From contig JADFQA010000024.1 in the NCBI GenBank assembly GCA_022562055.1, forward strand, positions 1-48,531: a stretch of DNA of 48,531 nucleotides, in the 5' to 3' direction. The stretch's first letter is position 1; every line of letters starts with the position of its first letter. Both the position numbers and the translations under genes were made by a program. The notes under the pieces are model-generated. The model saw nothing but the letters and a program-made list of their open reading frames with translations, was not told the origin of the DNA and did no database searches. This document shows positions 14,913 to 23,955 of the stretch, piece after piece. Source of the DNA: Acidobacteriota bacterium (GTDB taxonomy: Bacteria; Actinomycetota; Acidimicrobiia; Spongiisociales; UBA5794).

Positions 14913-16844
14913 TCACGAGAACGTTTTCTCCCGCCGGCCGGGGTATGTTTCGTCGAGGATGTCTTCGAAAGACTTGGTTGGCAAGAGAACAAACTGCACG
15001 TTGCCCTGCGAGTCTTCAGCTCGGTAGTCCTTCACGGGGATCGTGAGCCGATAGATCTCGTCAAGATTGATCGATCTGAACCCCCATGCCAGCGAGACCG
15101 CTTCCGTAAGGCTGAGCTGGTCGTCGAGCACAAATGCGTTCGACATGCTGCGTACGGTTGCCATGAGTTCAGACTGTGAGCTGAAGTTCTTGGCTTTGGC
15201 GAAAAGCGCAAGAATCATTTCTTGTTGGCGCTGGTTTCGAGTGAGATCGGTGACACCGGACATAGTGCGCCAGGTTCCGTTGACGAGTTCTTGCGTTGAG
15301 CGCGAACGCACCCACGCAAGCGCCTGTTTCCCGGTCGCCTGGGTACAGCCTCCGGGGAGATTTAGTTCCGCTTTGCGGTCTCGGACCTGGTACTCGGTGC
15401 AGATCTCGATACCCCCGAGCTGATCGACGATATCCTCGAACCCGTCGAATGTAAAAAGAGCGAAATGATCGACAGGGACGCCCGTAAAGTCTGACACGGT
15501 GAGTGACAGCAGCGTTGGTCCGTTGATCTCATCACGGCAGCCAAAAAACGTTGCGTTTATCCTCGTGAAGTTTTGGCGACAACGGTTGGGAAGATAGAGG
15601 TCCCGCGGCAGCGAGACCATGGCGGGTGTCGACCCATCGTTGGGGAGGAGCAGCAGAACAATCACATCCGCCCGCACCTCGCTCTCATCGGTGCCAACCA
15701 CTAGGAAGGTCGTGAACTCGCTCTGTGGTGCGGGTGGCGAGGTCATGACGGTGATCTCGATTTCGTCTACCTCGGGGAGGATGAACGCGTCTTCTGCGAG
15801 CGGTTCCAATACGCGACGTGCCTCTTCGACGTTGTGGACAGCGGTTCTGCGACCTGCCCACGCTTGGTAGGTTTGGTAGCCGGTGTACCCACCGAAACCA
15901 ACGAGGACCACCAAGAACATTGCAAACGATCTCGCGGCCATGCCTGGCCATGTCACCTTCCCAGACTGTTTTCGAGCAGAGCGAGAGATGAATCCGATGA
16001 CGGGAGCACCGTTGTCGCGATGCGCTGAAACGGCTAACGCAAGCGCATCTGGCGTTGTCTGTTCGTTGATGACGAGGATCGTGCCATCGGCGTGGGCTCC
16101 AATTCCTACACCGACGTGCGACCAGTTCGCCGGCGGAACATCAATAATAATGAGGTCGGTGCCGTCAGCAATCTGGTCCAGCGCTTCGGCAACGGCAGCC
16201 GAGGCCAGCACCGATTCGTCCTCACCGATTTCGCCCGAGGGGATCATGGGTAGCTTCTTGGTCGGGCCAACAGCCCACAGACGCGCAGACCGCGCCAGAT
16301 CGGACTCGCCTCGCGCGAGTTCGGCAAGTCCGGGCGAGATGCCTGTGTGAACGAAGCGAGAGATTCCACGCTGCGACATGTCAGCGTCGACGAGGATGAC
16401 CCGGCGGTCTGCAAGCGTCATCGTGAACGCGAGGTTCATAGCAACCGTCGACGAACCGAGGCCGGGGGAGACACCGGCGATTTGCAGGATCTGTCCGGTG
16501 GTCTTGGCCTCGATGCGTTGTGCGATATCGCGGTATTCGGCAGCGACCGAGCTATCGGGAGCGACGAGTGAAGGGCTTGGCGAATCGGTGTACGCGGAAA
16601 TGTTGCCGAGGTTGACGGTCCCCGAGAGCGGTGCCAGCCTTTTGCGTTGGAAGCGGCGACCGAGTACAAGCCATCCGATTCCCGCAACAATGCCCGCGAT
16701 CGCTCCCACGATGAGGGTGCCGATCGGCGTGTTCCAGCGCGACGTCGCCGCCACGAATAAGGCAAGCGCCGCGACAAGGGGCAGGAGGTTGCGTACCGTG
16801 AAGAACCGATGCAAACGCCTGCGCTTTTTCGATTTGAACCTCAT
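14913..16844 (-). CDS. fusion of ParA/BY-kinase-like domain and LytR-CpsA-Psr domain
   Basis: A 643-residue protein. Two helices (about 20-34 and 40-60) come first, as in Wzz/BY-kinase proteins. A P-loop ATPase-like domain follows: GVSPGLGSSTVAMNLAF (about 124-140) replaces the GxGKST loop and lacks the Lys, although VILVDADMS and LIIIDVPP are kept. A further helix at about 306-323 leads to an extracellular LCP domain (about 378-610) with VVGTDESEVRADVIVLL, SLPRDLYLP, LNLPGGC and ALAWVRSRS, the Arg/Asp residues that bind polyprenyl-pyrophosphate. LCP enzymes transfer glycopolymers from lipid carriers to peptidoglycan or other acceptors. No Tyr-rich tail is seen. Start 16844 avoids overlap with the upstream gene. 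Confidence 0.88.
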   Translation of the reverse strand: MRFKSKKRRRLHRFFTVRNLLPLVAALALFVAATSRWNTPIGTLIVGAIAGIVAGIGWLVLGRRFQRKRLAPLSGTVNLGNISAYTDSPSPSLVAPDSSVAAEYRDIAQRIEAKTTGQILQIAGVSPGLGSSTVAMNLAFTMTLADRRVILVDADMSQRGISRFVHTGISPGLAELARGESDLARSARLWAVGPTKKLPMIPSGEIGEDESVLASAAVAEALDQIADGTDLIIIDVPPANWSHVGVGIGAHADGTILVINEQTTPDALALAVSAHRDNGAPVIGFISRSARKQSGKVTWPGMAARSFAMFLVVLVGFGGYTGYQTYQAWAGRRTAVHNVEEARRVLEPLAEDAFILPEVDEIEITVMTSPPAPQSEFTTFLVVGTDESEVRADVIVLLLLPNDGSTPAMVSLPRDLYLPNRCRQNFTRINATFFGCRDEINGPTLLSLTVSDFTGVPVDHFALFTFDGFEDIVDQLGGIEICTEYQVRDRKAELNLPGGCTQATGKQALAWVRSRSTQELVNGTWRTMSGVTDLTRNQRQQEMILALFAKAKNFSSQSELMATVRSMSNAFVLDDQLSLTEAVSLAWGFRSINLDEIYRLTIPVKDYRAEDSQGNVQFVLLPTKSFEDILDETYPGRREKTFS

Positions 16845-16878
16845 GTTGATTTGGTCTTCATGTTTGTTTCTGTCTTCA

Positions 16879-18264
16879 TCAACCGCACGCATCCGGCGCG
16901 AAGATCCCAAGAATTGCACCGTCGTTGGAGGCAAGGGATATCGGTCCGTACAGCAACAGCCGTTTTGTGTCCGATCTCAGCAATCGGAAGAAGGGTTGGC
17001 CGTCGCGATCGAACACTTCAACGACGGAGTTTGCGTAGACGAATCGCAGCGTTTCCACCGTGTCTCCAAGCGCCACCCCTGACAGCGTCTTCAGCGATGC
17101 CCCCGCATCAGTTTCGTCGATTCCGGTGGTGTCGCCGACTCGATATCCGACGAATCTTGAGACATCGTTTTGCACTCTGAATATCGCGGCGATACCGCCC
17201 CACGTCACAACGGTGCCGACGTCAGTTTCGCACAACCCCCAATTTGTGTCGGCCGGTCCTAAGGCGTCCGGCTGGCCGAGGGTGGCAGTGAGGCGGCCGA
17301 GAACTTGGTCCCCGTCTGACCCGAAAGAGAAGGGTCCAAACGCAAACCCGCCCATGGTCAGGTCGGCGAGATTCAAGGGTGATCCGATGGCGGCTATCGG
17401 AACGAGCGTTGCGGTAGTTGTGGTGCTCGTCGTAGTGGAAGATGTGGTTGTGGAGGACGTGGTCGATGTCGTGGTGGTTGGTTGCGCTGTGGTTGATGGA
17501 GCTTGGGTTGCGGTCGTCTGGGCGACGACGATTGTCGTTGGGGGTGACGTGTCAGTGCCCTGGAACCACGAGAGCCATGCGATGATCGCCAGCGCCGCGG
17601 CGGCGAGAAGACCGAGGGGGAGACGCAGGTTGGAGTCCTTGCGCTCGTACATCGACCGGACGGGTGTCATTGTGACATCGGCCGCGACGCTGGACGACGT
17701 TACGGTTTCGGACATCTCTGCGTCGCTCTCGTCGAAGTCCTCCTCCTCTTCTTGTTCATTGAGTTCGTCGAAGTCTGGTCCTGCTTCTTCCAATGCTTCG
17801 TCTTCGTCCCCGGCGTCGTCGAAATCTTTGTCTCCGTCTATCTCGTCGGAGTCCTGCTCTTCCTCATCCTCGAAATCGTCGTCCTCCACCTCAGAGTCGT
17901 CAAGGTCGTCTTCTTCGACGTCAGCTTCGTTTCCCATGCTGAAATCGCTATCTATGTCCTCTTCTTCCTCTTCATCAAACGCGTCGACACCGATGTCGCC
18001 GTCTCCCCAGGGACCCGCGTCGGTGTCGGTGTCGGCGAGGGTGGCCTCGGCTGGAGATTCTAAAGAACCGCGCTCGTCAGAGACGCTGTCTGGCGCCGCG
18101 TCGTCGATCAGTTCCTCGTCTATGTTGTGGAGATCGACCTGCTCTGGTGGTGGTGGCGTGACGTGTTCGTCGATCCACGCCTCGCCGCACGAAGGACACA
18201 CGGCGTCGTCAGGGCTCCTGAGAGAACCGCAATAAATACACGGTGTTTGGATGTCGTCAACCAC
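16879..18264 (-). CDS. zinc-ribbon, acidic, membrane-anchored protein with shared extracellular domain
   Basis: A 461-residue protein with four parts. Cys9, Cys12, Cys23 and Cys26 form a zinc ribbon (PCIYCGS; AVCPSCGEAW). A roughly 130-residue segment is extremely rich in Asp and Glu (for example DAFDEEEEEDIDSDF). One membrane helix (LGLLAAAALAIIAWLSWF) is followed by a Thr/Ser-rich linker. The extracellular domain of about 165 residues starts IGSPLNLADLTMGGFAFGPF and has TLGQPDA, RFVGYRVG, LKTLSGVAL and LLLYGPI, ending APDACG. That domain matches the protein at 13902-14876. The GTG at 18264 is chosen because the zinc ribbon starts there and the preceding codons overlap the upstream gene. Function unknown; the cytoplasmic ribbon plus acidic tract suggests protein or cation binding. 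Confidence 0.8.
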   Translation of the reverse strand: MVDDIQTPCIYCGSLRSPDDAVCPSCGEAWIDEHVTPPPPEQVDLHNIDEELIDDAAPDSVSDERGSLESPAEATLADTDTDAGPWGDGDIGVDAFDEEEEEDIDSDFSMGNEADVEEDDLDDSEVEDDDFEDEEEQDSDEIDGDKDFDDAGDEDEALEEAGPDFDELNEQEEEEDFDESDAEMSETVTSSSVAADVTMTPVRSMYERKDSNLRLPLGLLAAAALAIIAWLSWFQGTDTSPPTTIVVAQTTATQAPSTTAQPTTTTSTTSSTTTSSTTTSTTTTATLVPIAAIGSPLNLADLTMGGFAFGPFSFGSDGDQVLGRLTATLGQPDALGPADTNWGLCETDVGTVVTWGGIAAIFRVQNDVSRFVGYRVGDTTGIDETDAGASLKTLSGVALGDTVETLRFVYANSVVEVFDRDGQPFFRLLRSDTKRLLLYGPISLASNDGAILGIFAPDACG

Positions 18265-18292
18265 GGCGCACCAGGATACGGTGCGTTGGCCC

Positions 18293-20311
18293 CTATTCGC
18301 TTGCTTTCGGCGAAGCGGCGGCAAGTACCTTGTGCAGCGCCTGCGCGCTGTCGACGGGTAGTTCGCAAACGAAGTCGTAGCATAGATAGCCGAGCGCCAA
18401 GTCTGGAGGCGGCATGCGGTCGGCAAACAGCTCTAGTTGAGACTCCTGCGACGTCGCTGCAATCACAATCCAAGGCCTGAAATCGCTAAGCACGCTCGAC
18501 AACATCTCGCTCACTCCATGGTGGTCGCCAACTAGCGCGAGTTGTGCGGGGTTGTCGCCGGAGCCCACCATGATGGCCATTGCACCGGCGGCGGCAGTCG
18601 GATAGTCGGCCATGATCGACCCGAGTGTCCTTCGCACCCCGGCAAGTGCCTCTGCGTATCGAGGCCTTCCGGTGAGGGCGTACGCGGTGGTTATTGCGTC
18701 GAGTGCCAGCGTCTGAGGCGAAGGGGTTGGATTGTCGAACAGCGGCTTTTGTCTGACGATAAGGTCCTCGCCATCGTGTGCGGTTCGGTAGACGCCCCCG
18801 TGCGGGTCGACGAATCGATCGATAAGTTCGTCAACAGCCTCAAGCCCACTGTCGTAGTACGCCGGGTTGTGGGTGGCGAGAGCCACGGCGAATAGCCCAC
18901 CCGCATAGGCCCCGAAGTCTTCTGCGAAAGCTGGGCCTGATGTCCGGCCTCCACGTGCCGAACGCTGGAGGGAGCCGGCGACTGTGAGATGGTCCCGAAT
19001 AAATGTACAAATTGACTCTGCAGCATCGACGTATTTTCTCTCGCCGAACGCTGCCCCCGCCTGCGCAAGAGACCGCATTGCAAGACAATTCCACTCTGTG
19101 ACAATTTTGTCATCGACACCTGGTCTTACCCGCTTATCGCGTGCTTCTTTCAACGTGGCCCTCAGGGAGCTGACCTCCTTGGGGTCCTCGGCCGGCATGC
19201 CGTGTGGAAGATAGAGATGGTTCATGCCTTCGAAATTGCCGCCATCTGTAACGCCGAACCACGTGCGCGACAAATCGAGTTCCGGGTCGCTGAGCAGTAG
19301 CCGAAGTTCTTCAATGCTCCACAACGCGAATCGGCCTTCGACGCCCTGCGCATCCGCATCTTCCGACGACCAGAGGGCGCCGCTGGGGTCCCTCAGGTCT
19401 GTCAGCATGTAGTCAAGAGTGTCCGTGCAGACTCGGCGGAACACCTCATCCCCGGTCAACTGCCACCCTGCGAGGTAGATCTTCGCGAGCAGCGCGTTGT
19501 CGTACAGCATTTTCTCGAAGTGGGGGATACGCCATTGTGCGTCCACGGAGTAGCGGGCGAACCCACCGTCGATGTGATCGTTGAGACCGCTTGCAGCCAT
19601 GGTGTGCAAGGTTGTTGACAGCATCGACATCGCCTGTGAGCTGGTTTTCGTGCCATCCGTGGCCGCGATCGCTGCGAGCAGATCGAGCATCGGCACCTGG
19701 GGGAACTTGGGGGCGCCACCAAACCCGCCGTTCGTGTTGTCGAACCGTTGGACGAGGATGTCCATCAGCGCGACGGTGTCCACCGCCGAATCGTCGATCG
19801 CTGTCGGTGGAGGTTGGATCTGTAGAGCTTTCACAAGCTTTCCTGCTTGCTCATTGACCGCCGGGCGGTTTTCCGTCCACATGTGGTACGTTGCGTCGAG
19901 GACTCGTCTGAAAGACGGGTGACCGGGTCGGTCCGTGGGCGGGAAGTACGTGCCGGCGAAAAAGGGCCGTCCGTCGGTGTCGAGGAACATGGTCATCGGC
20001 CAGCCGCCGTGCCCGCTCATCGCTTGGAGCGCCTCCATATAGATTCCATCGATGTCGGGTCGTTCTTCTCGGTCGACTTTGATGTTGACAAAGTTCTTGT
20101 TCATCAGGGCCGCTGTCGATGCGTTCTCGAAGCTTTCATGTGCCATGACGTGACACCAGTGGCAGGCCGCGTAACCAACTGAAAGAAGAACCGGCACGTC
20201 GCGTGCACGAGCTTCGTCAAACGCATCTTCGCCCCACTCGAACCAATCGACCGGGTTGTCCTTGTGCTGTCGCAGATACGGCGATGTAGCGTTTGCGAGT
20301 CGATTGCTCAT
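18293..20311 (-). CDS. YyaL/SPATA20-family protein (thioredoxin-like plus alpha/alpha barrel)
   Basis: A 672-residue cytoplasmic protein. The N-terminal thioredoxin-like DUF255 domain begins SNRLANATSPYLRQHKDNPV and has the CHWC motif in VGYAACHWCHVMAHESF, then KVDREERPDIDGIYM and GHGGWPMTMFLD. The remainder is an (alpha/alpha)6 barrel resembling glycan epimerases or cellobiose epimerases (GGFARYSVDAQWRIPHFEKM; YDNALLAKIY; TEWNCLAMRSLAQA). The family is very widespread, yet its reaction is not established. Length agrees with homologues. The start at 20311 is set by the conserved MSNRLAN-like opening. It is 28 bases upstream of the zinc-ribbon gene and may be cotranscribed with it. Confidence 0.92.
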   Translation of the reverse strand: MSNRLANATSPYLRQHKDNPVDWFEWGEDAFDEARARDVPVLLSVGYAACHWCHVMAHESFENASTAALMNKNFVNIKVDREERPDIDGIYMEALQAMSGHGGWPMTMFLDTDGRPFFAGTYFPPTDRPGHPSFRRVLDATYHMWTENRPAVNEQAGKLVKALQIQPPPTAIDDSAVDTVALMDILVQRFDNTNGGFGGAPKFPQVPMLDLLAAIAATDGTKTSSQAMSMLSTTLHTMAASGLNDHIDGGFARYSVDAQWRIPHFEKMLYDNALLAKIYLAGWQLTGDEVFRRVCTDTLDYMLTDLRDPSGALWSSEDADAQGVEGRFALWSIEELRLLLSDPELDLSRTWFGVTDGGNFEGMNHLYLPHGMPAEDPKEVSSLRATLKEARDKRVRPGVDDKIVTEWNCLAMRSLAQAGAAFGERKYVDAAESICTFIRDHLTVAGSLQRSARGGRTSGPAFAEDFGAYAGGLFAVALATHNPAYYDSGLEAVDELIDRFVDPHGGVYRTAHDGEDLIVRQKPLFDNPTPSPQTLALDAITTAYALTGRPRYAEALAGVRRTLGSIMADYPTAAAGAMAIMVGSGDNPAQLALVGDHHGVSEMLSSVLSDFRPWIVIAATSQESQLELFADRMPPPDLALGYLCYDFVCELPVDSAQALHKVLAAASPKASE

Positions 20312-20671
20312 GGAAGCCAATGTAGCCGCAACCAGGGTCGGGCCATACGGTGGCTTGCAGCCCTTGCCGCACTCGCATTCCGAGCGGACGTTGCGACCAC
20401 GCGGGCTGGTCAATTCAGGTGATCCGGGACCGCATCCGCGTTAACTCAGCGTCGTATTGGCGGGGTCGCCGGCCAATAGTGGACAAATCTCGCAAAGTTG
20501 TGAGAAAAAGGGGTTCACAAAACGCCAAGACTGTGAAATAGTAGGGACGAACAGCGGCTTGTGAATAGTTTCACAAACTCGGGCTTGGTCTTAAGGTGAC
20601 GGACGAGACGGGTGATGCGCAACTTGTCGGCGGCGAGCTGTTGATACATCCCTCTGCGTTGGAGGCTTACC
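20312..20671 (+). promoter_or_regulatory. upstream region of the sigma factor gene with repeated TTGTGA/TTCACAA motifs
   Basis: This 360-base gap separates the divergent YyaL-like and sigma factor genes. Between 20499 and 20576 it has five copies of a TTGTGA-like element in both orientations: TTGTGAG (20499), TTCACAA (20514), CTGTGAA (20531), TTGTGAA (20559) and TTCACAA (20570). The stretch is more AT-rich than its surroundings. I cannot place the -10 and -35 elements with confidence. No further gene is seen. Confidence 0.55.
20559..20576. promoter_or_regulatory. perfect CRP/FNR-type operator palindrome
   Basis: TTGTGAA-TAGT-TTCACAA is a perfect inverted repeat containing TGTGA-N6-TCACA (20560-20575), the consensus of CRP-family regulators including actinobacterial Crp/GlxR. 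It lies about 96 bases before the sigma factor start codon. The match is directly visible; the identity of the regulator is inference. Confidence 0.65.
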
Positions 20672-21721
20672 GTGGCACCCGGTAGCAAAACCTTAGAATC
20701 TGTAGTAAAGCGCGCTAAGCGTGAGCGTGAGGACGCAAAAGACCGTCTCGATCGCGACACCCTGACGCGTTCGTTGCGCGACCGCGATCGCAACAAGCTG
20801 ACCGACGACCGCGGCCGTCTAACCACCGACTTGGTGAGCCAATACCTCACCGCAATCGGCGAGTACGAACTCTTGACCGCCGAGCGTGAAGTCGACTATG
20901 CGCAAAAGATCGAGAGCGGTCAAAGCGCCGCTGAAGCGCTCGAAGCGGGAAAGTTCAAGACGAAGGCTGAAGAGATCGGCTTGCGCCGCAAGGTACGTCA
21001 CGGCCGAGAAGCCAAGGACGCCTTCCTCACAGCCAACCTTCGCCTCGTTGTCGCCAACGCCCGCCGGTACGCCAACACTTCTGGGATCGACTTCCTCGAC
21101 CTCATCCAGGAAGGCAACCTGGGGCTGATTCGCGCTGTGGAGAAATTCGACTGGCGCAAAGGGTTCAAGTTTTCAACCTATGCAACATGGTGGATTCGTC
21201 AGGCAATCACGCGAGCGATCGCTGACAAGTCACGCACCGTCCGCATTCCGGTTCATCTCCACGACACGCTTGCTGCTGTGCGCGCTGCTCAGGCCAGCCT
21301 CAAGGCCGAGCTCGGTCGCGAGCCTAAGCCCGAAGAGATTGCTGAGGAGGCAGGTGTCAACGTCGACAAAGTCGAGCTTGCACTGAGCGTGGCCGATACG
21401 GTGTCACTCGAACAGCCCGTCGGCGAGGATGGCGCTCAGTTGGGTGACTTCATACAGGACGAAGATGCCGCCGACCCGATGAAGGTCACCGAAGAGATGG
21501 ACATCGCAGACAGTCTGCGCAAGTCGATCGACCGGCTGCCAAATCGCGAGGGTCGTATTCTTGCCCTCCGCTACGGGTTCCACGACGGTGTTCCGCGGAC
21601 GCTCGAAGAAATCGGTGAGGAGTTCAACCTCACACGCGAGAGAATCCGCCAGTTGGAGAAGTTGGCATTGTGCCGTCTTCGCCACCCATCATTCGGCATC
21701 CGCGAGCAAGACCTTATCTAG
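20672..21721 (+). CDS. RNA polymerase sigma-70 factor, RpoD/SigA family
   Basis: A 349-residue sigma factor starting with GTG after TTGGAGG. A basic N-terminal segment rich in Arg and Asp replaces region 1.1. Region 1.2 ([20 protein letters not shown]), region 2 ([57 protein letters not shown]), region 3 ([16 protein letters not shown]) and region 4 ([33 protein letters not shown]) are complete. Region 2.4 ([11 protein letters not shown]) reads like a housekeeping-type -10 recogniser. The length and missing region 1.1 fit either a short primary sigma or a group 2 factor; the sequence alone does not decide. A possible CRP-type site lies upstream and a strong terminator follows. Confidence 0.93.
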   Translation: MAPGSKTLESVVKRAKREREDAKDRLDRDTLTRSLRDRDRNKLTDDRGRLTTDLVSQYLTAIGEYELLTAEREVDYAQKIESGQSAAEALEAGKFKTKAEEIGLRRKVRHGREAKDAFLTANLRLVVANARRYANTSGIDFLDLIQEGNLGLIRAVEKFDWRKGFKFSTYATWWIRQAITRAIADKSRTVRIPVHLHDTLAAVRAAQASLKAELGREPKPEEIAEEAGVNVDKVELALSVADTVSLEQPVGEDGAQLGDFIQDEDAADPMKVTEEMDIADSLRKSIDRLPNREGRILALRYGFHDGVPRTLEEIGEEFNLTRERIRQLEKLALCRLRHPSFGIREQDLI

Positions 21722-21745
21722 AGAGGCACCGCTGCCTTTTGCTGA

Positions 21746-21771
21746 GAACGGTCCACTTCGGTGGGCCGTTC
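21746..21771 (+). terminator. rho-independent-type terminator after the sigma factor gene
   Basis: GAACGGTCCAC, loop TTCG, GTGGGCCGTTC: an 11-bp stem with one T/G wobble and a stable UUCG tetraloop, followed by TTGCG. It lies 25 bases after the sigma factor stop codon. Confidence 0.8.
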
Positions 21772-21796
21772 TTGCGTAGGTTTTCGGTGACCGGCC

Positions 21797-22183
21797 TCAG
21801 AGGACCGTGGCGATGCGGCGGTTGAGGGCGTCTAGTACTGCACGAACGGTGGCTGCCGCTTCGTCGTCTGAGCGAATCAGCGATGACCCGACGAGCGGGT
21901 CGGGATCTCCATCCATCAATACCTGGGCCATGGCGACTTGAGCGTTACCAAGATCAGTGGTTGCGACTGCTGCAAGCGACAGTTGCAGCCTGTCTTCGGT
22001 CACGGCTTCCACTGCTCGCAGTGTTGCTTCACCGACGAGACGCGGCCGCGATATTGGGTTGGCGCTGCCGACGGAATCGCCGTGGAACTCCTCATCTGAC
22101 CACCCGAGGGTGATGACAACCCGAATCTGGACATCCGATTCGGCGGACTGGGTGATCTGGACAATGGCGGGGCGTTCGTTCAT
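21797..22183 (-). CDS. small conserved-looking hypothetical protein
   Basis: A 128-residue soluble protein that I do not recognise by name. It has a beta-rich N-terminal half (AIVQITQSAESDVQIRVVI) and an alpha/beta C-terminal half (RLVGEATLRAVEAV, LQLSLAAVATTDLG, RSDDEAAATVRAVLDALN). The pattern of short strands and two long helices, with no Cys and no membrane segment, suggests a small dimeric alpha/beta fold. It follows the broken HerA-like gene on the same strand with about 63 bases between and could be the last gene of that operon. Confidence 0.65.
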   Translation of the reverse strand: MNERPAIVQITQSAESDVQIRVVITLGWSDEEFHGDSVGSANPISRPRLVGEATLRAVEAVTEDRLQLSLAAVATTDLGNAQVAMAQVLMDGDPDPLVGSSLIRSDDEAAATVRAVLDALNRRIATVL

Positions 22184-22246
22184 GCGCAGGAGCGTACCAA
22201 CGAATGTGCTGATCAGATGGGTTTTCTTCTCGCAGGTACCGCGGTG

Positions 22247-23250
22247 TCAATCGATCTTCACCGGGATCCACACGAGAACGAAGTCGTCAACACTGATGTC
22301 CATCTTTTCGAGACCAATCTCTACCTCCTCGATCTCGAGAGAAACGATTTCCCATGTGTCGTTGATTTCGGCTACTTCATCGGTGAGATCCTGTTCGAGC
22401 GTCGCAATGACGTTCCACTTGTCCATCGCCTTTTCTTGGGCTGTAACCAACCTCTGCTCCTTCGAGCGTGTCACCTGTCGCCGGCGTGCGCTAGAGGCCA
22501 TTGACCGCGCAGATTTACGGCCGCTGAGCATGCCAAGGAGCGATCCGGCCAGATTGAAGCCTTCGGTTTGTCTGGCACCCCGAACGTCGGTTTCGAGTTC
22601 AGACACGCGCCGGTCGGCGTTGGCGTACTGATCCTTCGCTCGCTTCACCTTCACCCGGTACTTGTCGCGTAGTTTTGCAACCGATGCGTCGGCAGCGTTC
22701 TGGGCCGCCATATCGCAGCGTTCGAGGAACTCGGATCGACTCTCGCCCGGCCGCGAATAGAGCTTGAGTTTTGCATTCTTGAAGATCGTGATGGTTCGTG
22801 TGCGATACAGGTGATCTTTCAGCTTGGTCTGCGCAGCTCTGAACCATGAGGCTTTGGCGAGGTTGGCATCCGGTATTTCGTAGGTAGCACTGTCTGGACG
22901 GTCGACTTCGAAGTCGCGATCGTCGTAGTCGACCGCGACACCAGATTCGGGATCGAACCTGTCGCCGAGATCCGTGAAGATGGTTTCGTATTCTTCGACG
23001 TGCGAAAGTTTCGCAGAGGTATCGTCGAACACGACAGTGACACGCGCCGCAATCGCGGCCCTGAAGGTAGCGGCATCTGGGTCGCCAAGATCGGCCACCC
23101 ATGGGGCGCCGGGGCTGGCGTAGTACACACTCACCGATTCGGTCACGGTCGGCATGACCGGTGTCGTACTTTCGTCTTCAATCTGATCCGGATCGGTATC
23201 GGATTCCACTGATTCGATTCGTTTCGCTGACGCCGAGGCACATAGTTCGT
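22247..23250 (-). pseudogene. HerA-type ATPase, C-terminal fragment
   Basis: The C-terminal part of the gene whose earlier parts lie at 23143-24618. It opens in a new frame (DELCASASAKRIE, about 23250). An accessory region follows (TESVSVYYASPGAPWVADLG), then a long coiled coil (SEFLERCDMAAQNAAD, KLRDKYRVKVKRAKDQY) and an end (IGLEKMDISVDDFVLVW) typical of bacterial HerA/DUF87-like ATP-binding proteins. A one-base frame change around 23245-23255 separates it from the ATPase core. Coding character stays good to the stop, so the frameshift is recent or a consensus error. Without the core it has no ATPase motifs. Confidence 0.75.
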
Positions 23251-23955
23251 CAGGCCGGAAACCTGTTCCCTCGTAAGCGGTCCGCGAAGATAGGAGAGGG
23301 CCCATCTGGTCGTAAAGATGCTTGGCGCTTTGTCGCGAGTGTTGTGGAGGAGAAACTGGCGCTTCGCCAACCCTGAGATCGTCGCGTCGAGTTCCTTGAC
23401 GTCCGTTGCACCCGATGCGCTCTGAAGAGCCTCAAGGATGCGCGCTTTGTCGCGTTCTGTTTGCAACCGACCGATGCACCAGGTGCCGGCATTCGACATC
23501 GCTTTGTAGTCGAGGTCAACTGGATTTTGGGTGGAGAGTAGAAGTCCGACACCAAACGCTCTGGCTTGCTTGAGGAGGGTCAAAATAGGCTTCTTCGCTG
23601 GAGGCTCGGCCGTAGGGGGCACAAAGCCAAAAACTTCGTCCATGTAAATCAATGCGCGCAGGTCACCGGTCCCCGCCTTGGTTTGCATCCAGGTGATGAC
23701 CTTCGATAGAAGCAGTGTTACGACAAACTGGCGCTCGTCGTCAGACAGGTGTGCGAGATACACGATTGCCGCCCTGGGCCTGCCGTCCTTCCAAAGCATT
23801 GTTTCGATATCCAACGGTTCACCTTCGACCCACGAAGCAAACGATGGTGATGCCACCAGACCGTTGATCGTCATTGCGAGCGCAGTGCGGTCCTTTGGCG
23901 GGAAAAAGTCGTCAACCTCGAATACGCCGAGTTTGCGCAAGGGCGGCCGCTGGAT
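23143..23955 (-). pseudogene. HerA-type ATPase, central fragment
   Basis: Continues in the same frame directly after the TAG at 23956-23958. IQRPPLRKLGVFEVDDFFPP begins the segment. A Walker B-like strand and acidic residues (LRALIYMDEVFGFVPP), a sensor segment (FGVGLLLSTQNPVDLDYKAM) and an arginine-finger-like GRLQTERDKARI follow. Homology to HerA/DUF87 ATPases stops near 23250 (LRGPLTREQVSGLT), where the frame slips; the remaining 35 residues of this frame look random. Homologues usually read Q at the position of the amber codon (GQIQ), so one CAG to TAG change explains the interruption. Confidence 0.82.

Noticed and set aside
17060-18235. A long plus-strand Ser-rich and Val-rich frame opposite the zinc-ribbon gene
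   Set aside because: The Ser runs are the antisense of the Asp/Glu codon tract and the Val runs of the Thr codon tract.
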